Source: Bacteroidia bacterium (lineage in GTDB: Bacteria; Bacteroidota; Ignavibacteria; SZUA-365). Taken from it: 64,000 nt of DNA. Location of the stretch: NCBI GenBank assembly GCA_027493955.1, contig JAOSJT010000001.1, positions 3,149,131-3,213,130 of the forward strand, in the 5' to 3' direction. Numbering within the stretch: position 1 is the stretch's first letter; each line of letters begins with the position of its first letter. Shown here in pieces: positions 24,438 through 33,700 of this stretch. The position numbers and the translations under genes are program-made. The notes beneath the pieces were generated by a model. The model was given only the letters and a program-made list of their open reading frames with translations, had not been told where the DNA came from and made no database searches.

Positions 24438-26786
24438 TCAGTCCTGTAATTCGGACACGACACCCACGGGTTTTTCATTTTTCCGCAGCACATCCGCAAA
24501 GGTCATGCCGCCCATGTCTTCGCGCGGCTGTCGCGGATTGCGCCACATCTTGTAGATGGCAAGCACCAGCGGGAGCACGCCTGCGACGATGAACACCGTG
24601 TCGGGAAGCATGCGCAGCCACAACAGCGTGTGCACCACGGGCTGATAGTAGAAATCAATAGTGCGCACGAACCAGTAGCCGTTTTCTATGCCCTGAAAGA
24701 GCTGCATAAAACCGACGGGCAGCAGGGTGATGAGAATCATACCCATCAAGCCGCCATTGAGACCCCAGAACGAGTACTTCAGCAGTTTGTCCGCTTTCTC
24801 ATTGGATATGGTGCGCATGCTGAAAAGCATCAGCGCGATGCCGAGCATGCCGTACACACCCATGAGCGCGCCGTGTGCATGTGCCGAGGTGAGGAAGCTG
24901 CCATGCGAGAAGAAATTGACGGAAGGGAGATTGATCAGGAAGCCCAGAACGCCGGCACCGAAGAGATTCCAGAACGCCACGGCCACGAGGAACATGAACG
25001 CCCACTTGTACGGGAATTCCTCACCGCCGCGTTTCATGTAGCGGTAGTGTTCGTAGGCCTCGACGACCAGCAGCGTGAGGGGAATGACTTCCATCGCCGA
25101 GAACACGGAACCCAGCGCAAGCCACATTTCGGATACACCTATCCAGTAGTAATGATGTCCCGTGCCGATGATGCCGCTGCCCAGAAGAATCGTGAGCTGG
25201 AAGTACAGCGCGCGGAGCGTGGAGCGTTTGGTCACCAGGCCCATGTTCACCATAAGGAAGCCGATGACCACCACGGCGAACACTTCGAACATGCCTTCCA
25301 CCCAGAGGTGAATCACCCACCAGCGCCAGAAATCGGCCATGGTGATATGCGAACCGGGGCTCATGAAGAACGCGAATCCGTAGAACAGCGGTATGGAAAT
25401 GGTGGCGTAGAGCAGCAGATGCGTGAGTCCGCCCTTGTCGCTTTCTTTCCGCAGCGCGGGTTTGATGCCGCGATACACGATGACCAGCCACAGAGTGAGA
25501 CCGACGACCAGGATGACCTGCCAGAAGCGGCCGAGGTCGATATACTCCCAGCCCTGATGGCCGAAGAGGAACCAGTTGTCGCCGAAATCGCCGCGAACAC
25601 CGAGGTATTCGCCCGCGAGGCTTCCGCCCACGAGCGCCACCAGAGCGACGAACAGCGCGTTGATCAGCAGCTTCTGATGCTTCGGTTCGCTGCCGCTGAT
25701 CATCGGCGCCAGAAACATCCCCATGGCCATCCACGCGGTGGCTATCCAGAATATTGCGAGCTGCAGATGCCAGGTGCGTGCGATGTTGAACGGCAGTATC
25801 GCCGCCATATCAAAGCCGTAGAATTTGTTGCCCTCGATGTAGGTATGGGCCATATAGCCGCCGAGCACGGTTTGCAGGAGAAAGAGCAGCGTCACGACCA
25901 CGAAGTACTTCCCCACCGCACGCTGTCCCGGCGTGAGCATGAGGCGGTTCATGTTGAAGGCGGGAAAGCTGCTGAAGGCTTCCTCCGATTCGAGCCGGTA
26001 TTTCTTCCACACGAAGAGCAGCACCGCGGTCATGAAAATGAGCAACGTGACGCTTACCCCGCTCCACACGAAGGAGTTGGCGGATTGCTGATTTCCCGCA
26101 TCGGCGTCGAAGGGCCAGTTGTTGGAATAGCTGCTCGTTGTTTCCGGCCGTATGGCAGTGGAGAGCCAGGACGTCCAGTAGAAAAAGTCTGCCATGTGCT
26201 GGGCCTGATCGCCCGCCATGAACCATCCCTGCGTCGTTTCGCGAGTGCGGATAATCGCATTGGCCTGCAAACCCGCGCGGTCATCGGCTTTCGAAAACAT
26301 CTCACGATAATGCGCGCGTACGGCTTCCAACGCCGCCGCTTGACCGTCGGTGAGCACAATGCGATCCGTTGCGGCATCGTAGCCATTGTGCTTGAGTTCG
26401 CGTTTTACCTGCGCCGCGATCGCGTCCTGCAGTGCGATGTCGAGAGCGGCATATTCTTTGCCATGGAGAGTGTGCGCATAATGGTCGCGCATGGTGGTGG
26501 TAGTGATATGCAGAGATTGCGCGGTGAAATCCGGTCCGAGATAGGACCCGTGGCCCATGGTGCTGCCGTACTGCATCAGCCCGTGGCTCTGGTACACGGC
26601 CTGTCCGGCCATGATAGCCTGATAGGTGGTGAGGACGTTGCCGTTGTTGTCCACAATTTCGGCCGGGCGCGGGGCGGCGTCTTCATAGACCCAATAGCCG
26701 CCGATGAGCAGAACGGTAAAGCCGAAGAGCATGGTCAGGAGCAGAACGTGCTTCCAAATGCCGGAGCGAGGTTCTTCGTGTTTCAT
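24438..26786 (-). CDS. norZ: Quinol-dependent nitric oxide reductase
   Basis: 782 residues, the single-chain qNOR length. Reduces two NO to N2O using quinol at the inner membrane. N-terminal transmembrane helix (HVLLLTMLFGFTVLLIGGYWVY) precedes a periplasmic cytochrome c-like fold without heme motif (GNVLTTYQAIMAGQAVYQSHGLMQYGS), then 12 or so helices of the heme-copper oxidase type. Heme and FeB ligands fall in HLWVEGMFEV, GTGHHYYWIG and the SAHAHGALMG helix. Glu residues of the NOR family (WVEGMFE) are present. Lies downstream of the RIC gene on the same strand (51 bp apart); both likely respond to the Crp/Fnr regulator encoded divergently. Confidence 0.96.
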   Translation of the reverse strand: MKHEEPRSGIWKHVLLLTMLFGFTVLLIGGYWVYEDAAPRPAEIVDNNGNVLTTYQAIMAGQAVYQSHGLMQYGSTMGHGSYLGPDFTAQSLHITTTTMRDHYAHTLHGKEYAALDIALQDAIAAQVKRELKHNGYDAATDRIVLTDGQAAALEAVRAHYREMFSKADDRAGLQANAIIRTRETTQGWFMAGDQAQHMADFFYWTSWLSTAIRPETTSSYSNNWPFDADAGNQQSANSFVWSGVSVTLLIFMTAVLLFVWKKYRLESEEAFSSFPAFNMNRLMLTPGQRAVGKYFVVVTLLFLLQTVLGGYMAHTYIEGNKFYGFDMAAILPFNIARTWHLQLAIFWIATAWMAMGMFLAPMISGSEPKHQKLLINALFVALVALVGGSLAGEYLGVRGDFGDNWFLFGHQGWEYIDLGRFWQVILVVGLTLWLVIVYRGIKPALRKESDKGGLTHLLLYATISIPLFYGFAFFMSPGSHITMADFWRWWVIHLWVEGMFEVFAVVVIGFLMVNMGLVTKRSTLRALYFQLTILLGSGIIGTGHHYYWIGVSEMWLALGSVFSAMEVIPLTLLVVEAYEHYRYMKRGGEEFPYKWAFMFLVAVAFWNLFGAGVLGFLINLPSVNFFSHGSFLTSAHAHGALMGVYGMLGIALMLFSMRTISNEKADKLLKYSFWGLNGGLMGMILITLLPVGFMQLFQGIENGYWFVRTIDFYYQPVVHTLLWLRMLPDTVFIVAGVLPLVLAIYKMWRNPRQPREDMGGMTFADVLRKNEKPVGVVSELQD

Positions 26787-26837
26787 ATCGGAATTCCTTT
26801 GAAGTGCTTCAGAGTGTTGAGGTGGAGTGTGCGTGGA

Positions 26838-27557
26838 TCAATGGATCGCGAACAGTGCTTCCTCCATCGCGATGGCGCGGGGATGGAGCACGTTGTTCTC
26901 GAGGTGAATGTGCATGTGCAGATCCTGTTCGAACTCACGCAGTTCGTTGTAGAGCAGTGTAAAGGTGGTGCAGGCATCGGGAGGAATTTCCAGACCGTTG
27001 GTCAACGCATGGATGCGTTCGTAGGCGCGGCCGACGTTTTCGTGTTCCGCTTCCATGACCGAGATGGGGCCCATGACGGATCCGAGTCCACCGCCGGTGT
27101 TCGGCATATCGCCGCGCTCGATGGCGGCGAGACGCTTGATGTAAGGGAAAAGGATTTGCTCCTCCTTGACCATGTGCGATTCCAGTTCCGCACGCACGGC
27201 GCGGAAAATCCCTTCGACCTCGATGGTTTCGGGATGCGATTCACCGTGACGGTAGGCCACTTTTGCCGCATGTTCGCTGATGGGCTGCAGCATCGTGCGT
27301 ACGTACTGATGATGCGTATTCACGATGTAGTCAATGAGGAATTCGACGGACCAGGCGGTCACATCGGGCGATCCGTTGCGGGGAAGATTCGCAACCTCAT
27401 CGAGAATCGCGCCGGCATCGAGACCCCGCTGGGCGCAGGCTTCGGCAAGGGGAATTTTTCCGCCGCAGCAGTAGTCAATCCCGTACGATTCGAACACCAG
27501 GGCTGCCTGTGTATTTTCGCGAACGATGTCGCCGACGGTTTGCGCTGTTGTATTCAT
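26838..27557 (-). CDS. Iron-sulfur cluster repair di-iron protein (RIC/ScdA/YtfE)
   Basis: 239 residues from ATG 27557. The N-terminal ScdA domain has the YGIDYCCGG motif (Cys30-Cys31) and the C-terminal part is a hemerythrin-like bundle with His/Glu ligands (HHQYVRTMLQ, HMVKEEQILFPY, EAEHENVG, LHMHIHLENNVLHPRA). RIC proteins restore Fe-S clusters damaged by nitric oxide, in the cytoplasm. It precedes norZ and faces the Crp/Fnr gene, a classic nitrosative stress arrangement. A candidate operator lies 69 bp upstream of its start. Confidence 0.95.
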   Translation of the reverse strand: MNTTAQTVGDIVRENTQAALVFESYGIDYCCGGKIPLAEACAQRGLDAGAILDEVANLPRNGSPDVTAWSVEFLIDYIVNTHHQYVRTMLQPISEHAAKVAYRHGESHPETIEVEGIFRAVRAELESHMVKEEQILFPYIKRLAAIERGDMPNTGGGLGSVMGPISVMEAEHENVGRAYERIHALTNGLEIPPDACTTFTLLYNELREFEQDLHMHIHLENNVLHPRAIAMEEALFAIH

Positions 27558-27625
27558 GTCACATCTCCTGTGCTGATTGGTGATTGCTCCTGCATGCAAT
27601 CTAGACACCAGTTGCCGGGAGAAAT

Positions 27626-27639
27626 TTGACACAGATCAG
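27626..27639. promoter_or_regulatory. Candidate FNR/DNR-type operator
   Basis: TTGAC-ACAG-ATCAG matches 8 of 10 fixed positions of the FNR/DNR consensus TTGAT-N4-ATCAA. It lies in the divergent space between the RIC and Crp/Fnr genes, 69 bp upstream of the RIC ATG. Binding is inferred. Confidence 0.6.
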
Positions 27640-27763
27640 ATTTTGGAGGATTTGTATTTTTTTATGCCATCCGGCGCTACAACTGCCTTCGCACGACCAG
27701 GCGCAGGCCCTGTCCCGCTCCTGCGGGTGGTCACATATCGTTCGAATTCTGCTATTTTACCCT

Positions 27764-28450
27764 ATGAACGACGACACCCTACTCGATATCGTCAGAACCA
27801 TTCCGCTCTTTTCCGAGCTCGATCTCGACGACCTCATCGTCCTGATGGAATCGTGCACGCTGAAGGATGTGAAAAAGGGGACGCTGCTGTTCGAGGAGGG
27901 CGCGCCGTACAGGGGGATGTACGTAGTGATCGAGGGATCGGTAAAGGTGTTCCGCATGACCGCCGAGGGAAAGGAAACGGTGTTGCATCTGCTTTTCCCG
28001 ACGCAGACGCTGGCGGAAATCCCCATGTTTGCCGGCAGCGGCTATCCGGCGCATGCGGAGACTCTGGAGGATTCCCGTCTGTGCTTCGTGGAGAAGGATG
28101 GCTTCCTGGCGCTGATCAACCGGGATCCGGAACTCGCACTGAAGATGCTTGCGGGTCTGTCCAAACGCCTGCGCGCCCTTGCCTCGCAACTGGAAGATCT
28201 GACGGCGCTCGATGTGCGTACGCGCCTGTTGCGGTATATCGTGGACGAGCATTCCCGGCAGTCGCACTCCGTGCTGATATCGCATATCCGACTGCCGGTA
28301 TCCAAGTCCGTGCTCGCGGCAACGCTGGGTATGTCGCTGGAAACTCTGTCCCGTACCTTCCGCAAGCTCGAGGACGAAGGACTGATACACATCAAGGGGA
28401 AGATCGTCGCTTTCGACGACGCGCAGCGCCTGCGGGATGCATTGCGGTAG
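27764..28450 (+). CDS. Crp/Fnr family regulator (DNR/NNR-like)
   Basis: 228 residues from ATG 27764. Cyclic-nucleotide-binding-like beta barrel at about 10-120 (IPLFSELDLDDLIVLMES, GTLLFEEGAPYRGMYVVIEG, EIPMFAGSGYPAHAETLED) and a winged helix at about 155-225 (LAATLGMSLETLSRTFRKLEDEG recognition helix). It has no N-terminal Cys cluster, so it is not an oxygen-sensing FNR; DNR/NNR-type regulators bind heme and respond to NO. Its position opposite RIC and norZ supports control of NO detoxification. Self-regulation is possible. Confidence 0.92.
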   Translation: MNDDTLLDIVRTIPLFSELDLDDLIVLMESCTLKDVKKGTLLFEEGAPYRGMYVVIEGSVKVFRMTAEGKETVLHLLFPTQTLAEIPMFAGSGYPAHAETLEDSRLCFVEKDGFLALINRDPELALKMLAGLSKRLRALASQLEDLTALDVRTRLLRYIVDEHSRQSHSVLISHIRLPVSKSVLAATLGMSLETLSRTFRKLEDEGLIHIKGKIVAFDDAQRLRDALR

Positions 28451-28454
28451 GAGG

Positions 28455-28700
28455 CGTTAAAGGAGGTGTCGCCCTTCGGGCTGAAGCCCGGGGTCAGAGG
28501 CCCCGGGCTGAAGCCCGGGGTCAGAGGAGGTGTCGCCCTTCGGGCTCGGGATCCCTTTACTCTTTACCCTTCACCCTTCACCCTTCACCTCTCCAGTGGC
28601 GCCCTTCGGGCTCTTCACCCTTCACCTCTACAGTGTCGTCCTGCGGGCTCAAGGCGTCGTTTAACTTTTAACGTTTCACGTTTAACTCTTCACTTTTCGC
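28455..28700. repeat. GCCCTTCGGGC palindromes and heptamers
   Basis: Several GTCGCCCTTCGGGCT units (a perfect inner palindrome) alternate with CCCGGGCTTCAGCCCGGGG-like blocks, CCCTTCA/CTTTACC heptamers and, next to the DUF2461 stop, GTTTAAC/GTTTCAC heptamers. This array mixes three unit types. Confidence 0.82.
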
Positions 28701-28709
28701 ACTACCCCT

Positions 28710-29417
28710 CTACCCGTTCTTGAGGAGGTAGCGGATAAAGGGAGTCATGGCGGTGAAATGCTCGACGAGTATATCGGCAAAGCCGCCGTCGTCGAGTGAT
28801 TTGCCCGGAAGTTCGGCCCATGCGAGGAATTGTTTGCGCATGAGGAGATCGGCGGCAGGGTGATCCTTATCGAATCCCTGGGGGACGCGGGTGAGAGATT
28901 CACCCGTCAATCCGCCAAACAATCGTGCGAATTTTTTATCTGCAAGAATGGCGCGGAACTCGTCGGGATTCGCGGCGATTGCGGGCCGCAGCTTTTTGAG
29001 CTGGTCGCCGGACGGTGCGTACAAGCCGCCGCCCACGCCGACCTCGCCGGGCATGATGTGGAAATAATATGCGGCGTCCACTTTTCTGTCGTAGCCGCGC
29101 AGGGTAAAGGCGGCGGCGGTGTTTGTTTTGTACGGCGATTTGTCCGCGCTGAAGCGCACATCACGGTTGATGCGGTACAGCGCTTTCCTGGGATCGATCT
29201 CGATATCGCTGTCCACGGCACGAAGACGATTTGCCAGGTCGTCGAGGAGACTGAGCATGGGCTCCCGTACGCTCTCTTCATAGCGTTTCTTGTTTTCGAG
29301 AAACCATTCGCGGGTATTATTCGCCTTCAATTCCTTGAAAAAGCGCAACATGTCCTTGGGAAATCCCGCGAACGGCGGTTGTACATGCTCATCGAACGGA
29401 TTGATTTTCTTTGCCAT
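28710..29417 (-). CDS. DUF2461 / TIGR02453 family protein
   Basis: 235 residues, typical length. Recognised from PFAGFPKDMLRFFKELKANN near the start, REWFLENKKRYEESVREPM, and the segment YRINRDVRFSADKSPYKTNTAAAF in the middle. PEVGVGGGLYAP-like GEVGVGGGLYAPSGDQL is also diagnostic. The family is widespread in bacteria and some fungi, but its function is unknown. Gene stands alone, with a heptamer array near its 3' end. Confidence 0.93.
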   Translation of the reverse strand: MAKKINPFDEHVQPPFAGFPKDMLRFFKELKANNTREWFLENKKRYEESVREPMLSLLDDLANRLRAVDSDIEIDPRKALYRINRDVRFSADKSPYKTNTAAAFTLRGYDRKVDAAYYFHIMPGEVGVGGGLYAPSGDQLKKLRPAIAANPDEFRAILADKKFARLFGGLTGESLTRVPQGFDKDHPAADLLMRKQFLAWAELPGKSLDDGGFADILVEHFTAMTPFIRYLLKNG

Positions 29418-29715
29418 GGAAGCTCCTCGGTGCGGTGGAAAAGTGGAAAGTAGTATTCCGGTGGGATTCGGCCAAATATGGTATTGCCTGATGGGATCTT
29501 CGCTGCGTCAGAGAACCATGCGGATGACATCGCGCAATGTGGAACGATGATCACTGTGATGGCTGGTACTTGAGCGAGTTTCGGCTTCGCTCAACTGTAG
29601 CCGAAGGGCGGTCCCTTCGGCAGTGGTCGGGCGGCCCTTCGACTACGCTCAGGGACCGCCGGAACTACCCTCATGAACCGTCGGAACTACGCTCAGGGAC
29701 CAATGCGAGCAGATA
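29418..29715. repeat. Intergenic with CTACGCTCAGGGAC repeats
   Basis: No gene. Between 29585 and 29705 the motif TTCGACTACGCTCAGGGACC (and shorter variants) occurs two to three times in a row. Related copies are seen at 63208-63275. Its origin is unknown. Confidence 0.7.
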
Positions 29716-30552
29716 TCATCCACGAATTGGACCGCTACCCTCGGCGAAGGGCTGCCGGGAGAAGCGGGCATTGAAGCGTCGGTGAAGATTCTTATCCTCG
29801 TGGGGATCTTCATCGGCGGCAAGGTCGGCAGCAGTGTAGCAGGAAAACACGTCGAACACACGAACCCGTCGGTTCTCGTGCCAGAGCTCGAACGCGATGC
29901 GCCAGGTGCGGCGGGCCAGAACGTAACGGTGGTCGTCGGCATCGCCAAGCGCTTTGATGCGTTTGCGCTTGGACCGCACCGGATTGACCTCAAGCTGGAG
30001 CGTGATAAAGGGACGCAAGTCTATGCCGCCTTCCTGCCGCAGCCAATCGAGACGTTCGCGTGCAGACGGTGTGATCTCGATGGTGTACGACTCTTCGTCG
30101 TTACGCACCCAGCCTGTCGAGGCGTCCGGGAAAGCGTCGGCATACGGTAAATAGGGCTTGATATCCAGCACAGGCGTACCGTCGAGAAGATCACATTCCG
30201 CGAGACGGAGTTCGAGCCCGTCCACCGACAGAAGGCGCACACAGCTGAGTCCGATCGGATTCGGACGATAGGGTGCGCGGGTGGCGAACACCCCAACCTT
30301 ATCGCGTCTGTGACGCGGGACGTTTACGCGCGGTTTCCAGCCTGTGTTCAGGTGAAAGACATAGAGCACCCACACACGTTCGACACCGAGGAGATCGCCG
30401 ACCGCCTGCTCAAAATTATGACCGGGCAACAGCCGCAGTACCGCTTCACACGCGGACGACAGCACCCCCTGACGCGGCGCATCGTAGCGTGCCAGCGCGT
30501 CGGACGTGATGTAGCCGATCGGTGTAAAGCTGTACGTTTCCTGCGTGTTCAT
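29716..30552 (-). CDS. trmO: tRNA (N6-threonylcarbamoyladenosine(37)-N6)-methyltransferase
   Basis: 278 residues from ATG 30552. TrmO/TsaA-type beta-barrel that methylates t6A37 in some tRNAs using SAM. Seen: SFTPIGYI at the start, DAPRQG, HLNTGWKPRVNVPRHR, GVFATRAPYRPNPIGLS (the signature), and LDGTPVLDIKPYLPYAD. The C-terminal part (170-278) is longer than in E. coli TrmO and includes SARERLDWLRQEGG and a Glu/Arg-rich region. The last residues may be affected by the CTACGCTCAGGG repeat next to the stop. Confidence 0.93.
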   Translation of the reverse strand: MNTQETYSFTPIGYITSDALARYDAPRQGVLSSACEAVLRLLPGHNFEQAVGDLLGVERVWVLYVFHLNTGWKPRVNVPRHRRDKVGVFATRAPYRPNPIGLSCVRLLSVDGLELRLAECDLLDGTPVLDIKPYLPYADAFPDASTGWVRNDEESYTIEITPSARERLDWLRQEGGIDLRPFITLQLEVNPVRSKRKRIKALGDADDHRYVLARRTWRIAFELWHENRRVRVFDVFSCYTAADLAADEDPHEDKNLHRRFNARFSRQPFAEGSGPIRG

Positions 30553-30756
30553 ACTAACAACATAGGAAAATGCGTGCTGTGCCGCGCGATACCTCTGACA
30601 AGAATCGCGGCAGCGTGCCGTCGGGATGAGCGGGCGCTTTCCGTCCGCGTCTCGTAAATCATGCGCTTTCTTCCTAAATTCAGGAAAGGAAATCCGGCCG
30701 GGAGCTGTGCGGCGGCCGTTGAACACAGCACAGGGGTGCTATTACCGGAGAATGTC

Positions 30757-33700
30757 ATGACGACCACTGGTCGCTTTGAATCGACCGCGCTGCGGGTCAA
30801 TCTCGAGAAAACGCGGACCGAGGAGCTCACGCTCCCCGGTGAGCATCAGTTTCTCGTGGACGCCGCCGCGTCGCATTATGGCATTCAGCGGCGGCTCGTG
30901 CAGTTTCTCGCGGAGCTGCACCATCGCTTCCCGAATCGCGAGGTGCTTATCGAAGGCCTCCGGCAGATCGCGTTACAAGATCTATGGTTTTATGCCGGAC
31001 ATGACGATGCGCCCGCGCTGCTCCGCACCCTGCTTTCCCTTTTTCGCGAACAGCTCGCCGAGGAATATCCCCTTCCGCTACAGAAACGGAGTTTACAGAC
31101 GCTGCTCGAATTTCTTGAGCATCTCCGCGAGCGTGAGGATCATGACCGCTTTCTTGGTGATATAGAAGCAGGTCTGGCGCTCATACGAGAAATGCTGGAA
31201 GGGAACGAGAAACTGCACGTAGCGGCATCGGGGTTGCTGCGCGCTCTGCTTCGTCACTTACCCGGGGATGCAAGATTCCGCCCGGGCCTGTCCGATCTGC
31301 TCAAGCGCTCACTGGAGTTGTCGCTCGATTACTGGAGCAATCAGACCGATGTCGAACGCTGGCTGACGGAGCGCTCAACCCTGTTCCCCGGCAATTATGA
31401 TCACATCATTGATTTTGCCGGACAGCCGTTTTTCCAACGCGAGCGCGCCGTGCTGCGCAACGCGCGGGAGTGGGATGATCTTGTGCGCGTGGCGGACTTC
31501 AACGCCACGGCCGACCGTATCGTCGCGGCGTCGGAATTGTTTGCGTCGCCCCTCGAACGCCTGTCCTGGCTGTTCATCGTCATCCATCAGGAGAGCATGG
31601 ACGGCATGCGCGAGCAGTTGCTGCGGGACATCAACCGCGCGCTGAAGCTGCTGCGCGACGCCTGTAGCGAGGACGAGCTGCTGGTGTTTTTCGGCAAACT
31701 CTTCACGATGTTCGGGGAGTTGCGGAACAGGCATATGTCCAGCATACTCGACTGCGTGCTCACGCTCGGCCGCGAAGTGCATGCAACGGAATCGCAGCGA
31801 CTGATAGACGCGTTCATCGAGCATCTGGTGGATTTCGGCTTTGTCACCCCGAAACTCTCCGGGGTCACGGACGAATGGCAGGTGAGCGTCGACCGCAATC
31901 ACATCAAGAACATTCGCGTGTGGCTTGCGCTTATCCAGTTGCATCCTGCGTCGTGGCGCCATCTGCTTTCGGCCCTGCTGATCAATCTGAAGCTCGGCGG
32001 CGTGTTCATTTCCGATACGGATCTGTTTCAGCGCGACGTGACCGCACTGCTGAATGCCGACATCGGTCCCGTGTACTACCTCGTCAAACAGCTCGCGATG
32101 CTGTTTCCCGTGTACTTCAACGAGATCGGCGCCGAAGGCGAGTTGCGCGACACCAGTACGGTGATTGACGAGCTGTCGCAGCGCCACGACCGCCTCATTC
32201 ATTTTCTCAGAAAGCAGGTACACGCCGAGAGCAACAACCTCCATATCAAGCTCACAGACGGCATTCTGCGGTATTGGTTCGATGGCGACAGCGAGGCGCT
32301 GCTCCCGTATCTCCCGCTGGACGTGGCCGAGGGACTGGAAGCGGAGGGGCACTGGTACGACGATGTTCACCACACCGTACGCACGCTGTGCGCCACCCTG
32401 CAGCTCCCGCCCGAACTTCTCTCGACCATACCCCTCCGCCGTATCGAGGCGCTGTTGGATGCCATGACCGAGGTGCCGAGCATGCACCGCGCCCGTGTGC
32501 GGCATCTCGTGCGCATCAAGCAATTGCTGACGGAGAAGTACACCATAGACGTGCATGACATCGTGCCGCACATGGAGAAACTGGCGGTATTCCGACGTCA
32601 CGATATTGACGAACTCGAACGTCTGCTTGCGTCCGGTGACGCGATGAAGGCCCTGACCTTTGTGCTCGACGCCATTCGTCGCCTGCGGAATGTGATTCTC
32701 GATGCAGAGCAGACGACCGGTATCGAAGACATCTACTACAAACGCCATATCGCGGCGGGTATCCCTTCGATGTACGGGCGCTATCTGGAGCCAAAATTCC
32801 AGGCCATGGGTCTCACCTTCCGCTTCGAGGCGCTGGCCTCGCAGCTGATCGAAAAGCTCATCGCGGAAACGAATCTCCGATACATCACCGCGCCGACGCT
32901 CAAACGTATCGCGCTCATCCTTTCGGCACTCACCGAAAGTCTCGAGATCGAGGGTCTCTCCGATGTCGGTTTCACGAGCACGCTGGAGATGTTCCGCTAC
33001 AGTCTCACGACGTGGACGTTCACCATCGGGCAGTTCATGAATCTGTTCCAGTTCATGGCCTCGAACGTCACCGGTATCATCACGGAAAACTTCATTCAGC
33101 CGCATGACGCCATGCTGACACGCCTCGTGCGTGCGATGCACCAGGACATTCAGGTACAGCAGCTTCATGCCCTCTCCGAGCAGTTCTATCGGGATCTGAT
33201 TGCCGGCAGTTTCCCGGTGCCGCAGCTGGACAATTTCATCAGTTCCGTGGTGGCGTCGCTGAACGAGATGATGCGGCATCTGCCTTCGGATGCGGCGCAA
33301 AGCGCCCTGACCTACGAACCGCGGCTCATCACCACGCGCTTGTATCAGCAGAACAGCGATATAGACAATCCGGTGTTTCTCGGGGCCAAGGGATACTATC
33401 TCAAGAAAATGACGCAATTCGGCTTTCCTGTTCCGCCCGGCTTTGTGCTGACCACGGAGCTGTTCCGCCGGAGGACCATGCTGACGCGTCACCCGGATAT
33501 GAGTGCGGAAGTGGATGCGATAATCATGGATCGCGTGCACGATCTGGAATTGATCACCGGCAGGGGCTATGGTGATCCGGACAATCCGTTACTGCTTTCC
33601 GTCCGTTCCGGGGCCGCGATTTCCATACCCGGAGCCATGAACACCTTTCTGAATGTGGGATTGAACGACAGCATTGTCGAGCGATTGAGCACGAAGCATA

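Noticed and set aside
24630-27629. 999-codon frame on the plus strand
   Set aside because: Antisense of norZ and RIC, both of which have full family motifs; caused by high GC third positions.
31375-33540. 721-codon frame on the minus strand
   Set aside because: Antisense of the PPDK-like gene; composition rich in His, Arg and Gln as expected of a shadow frame.
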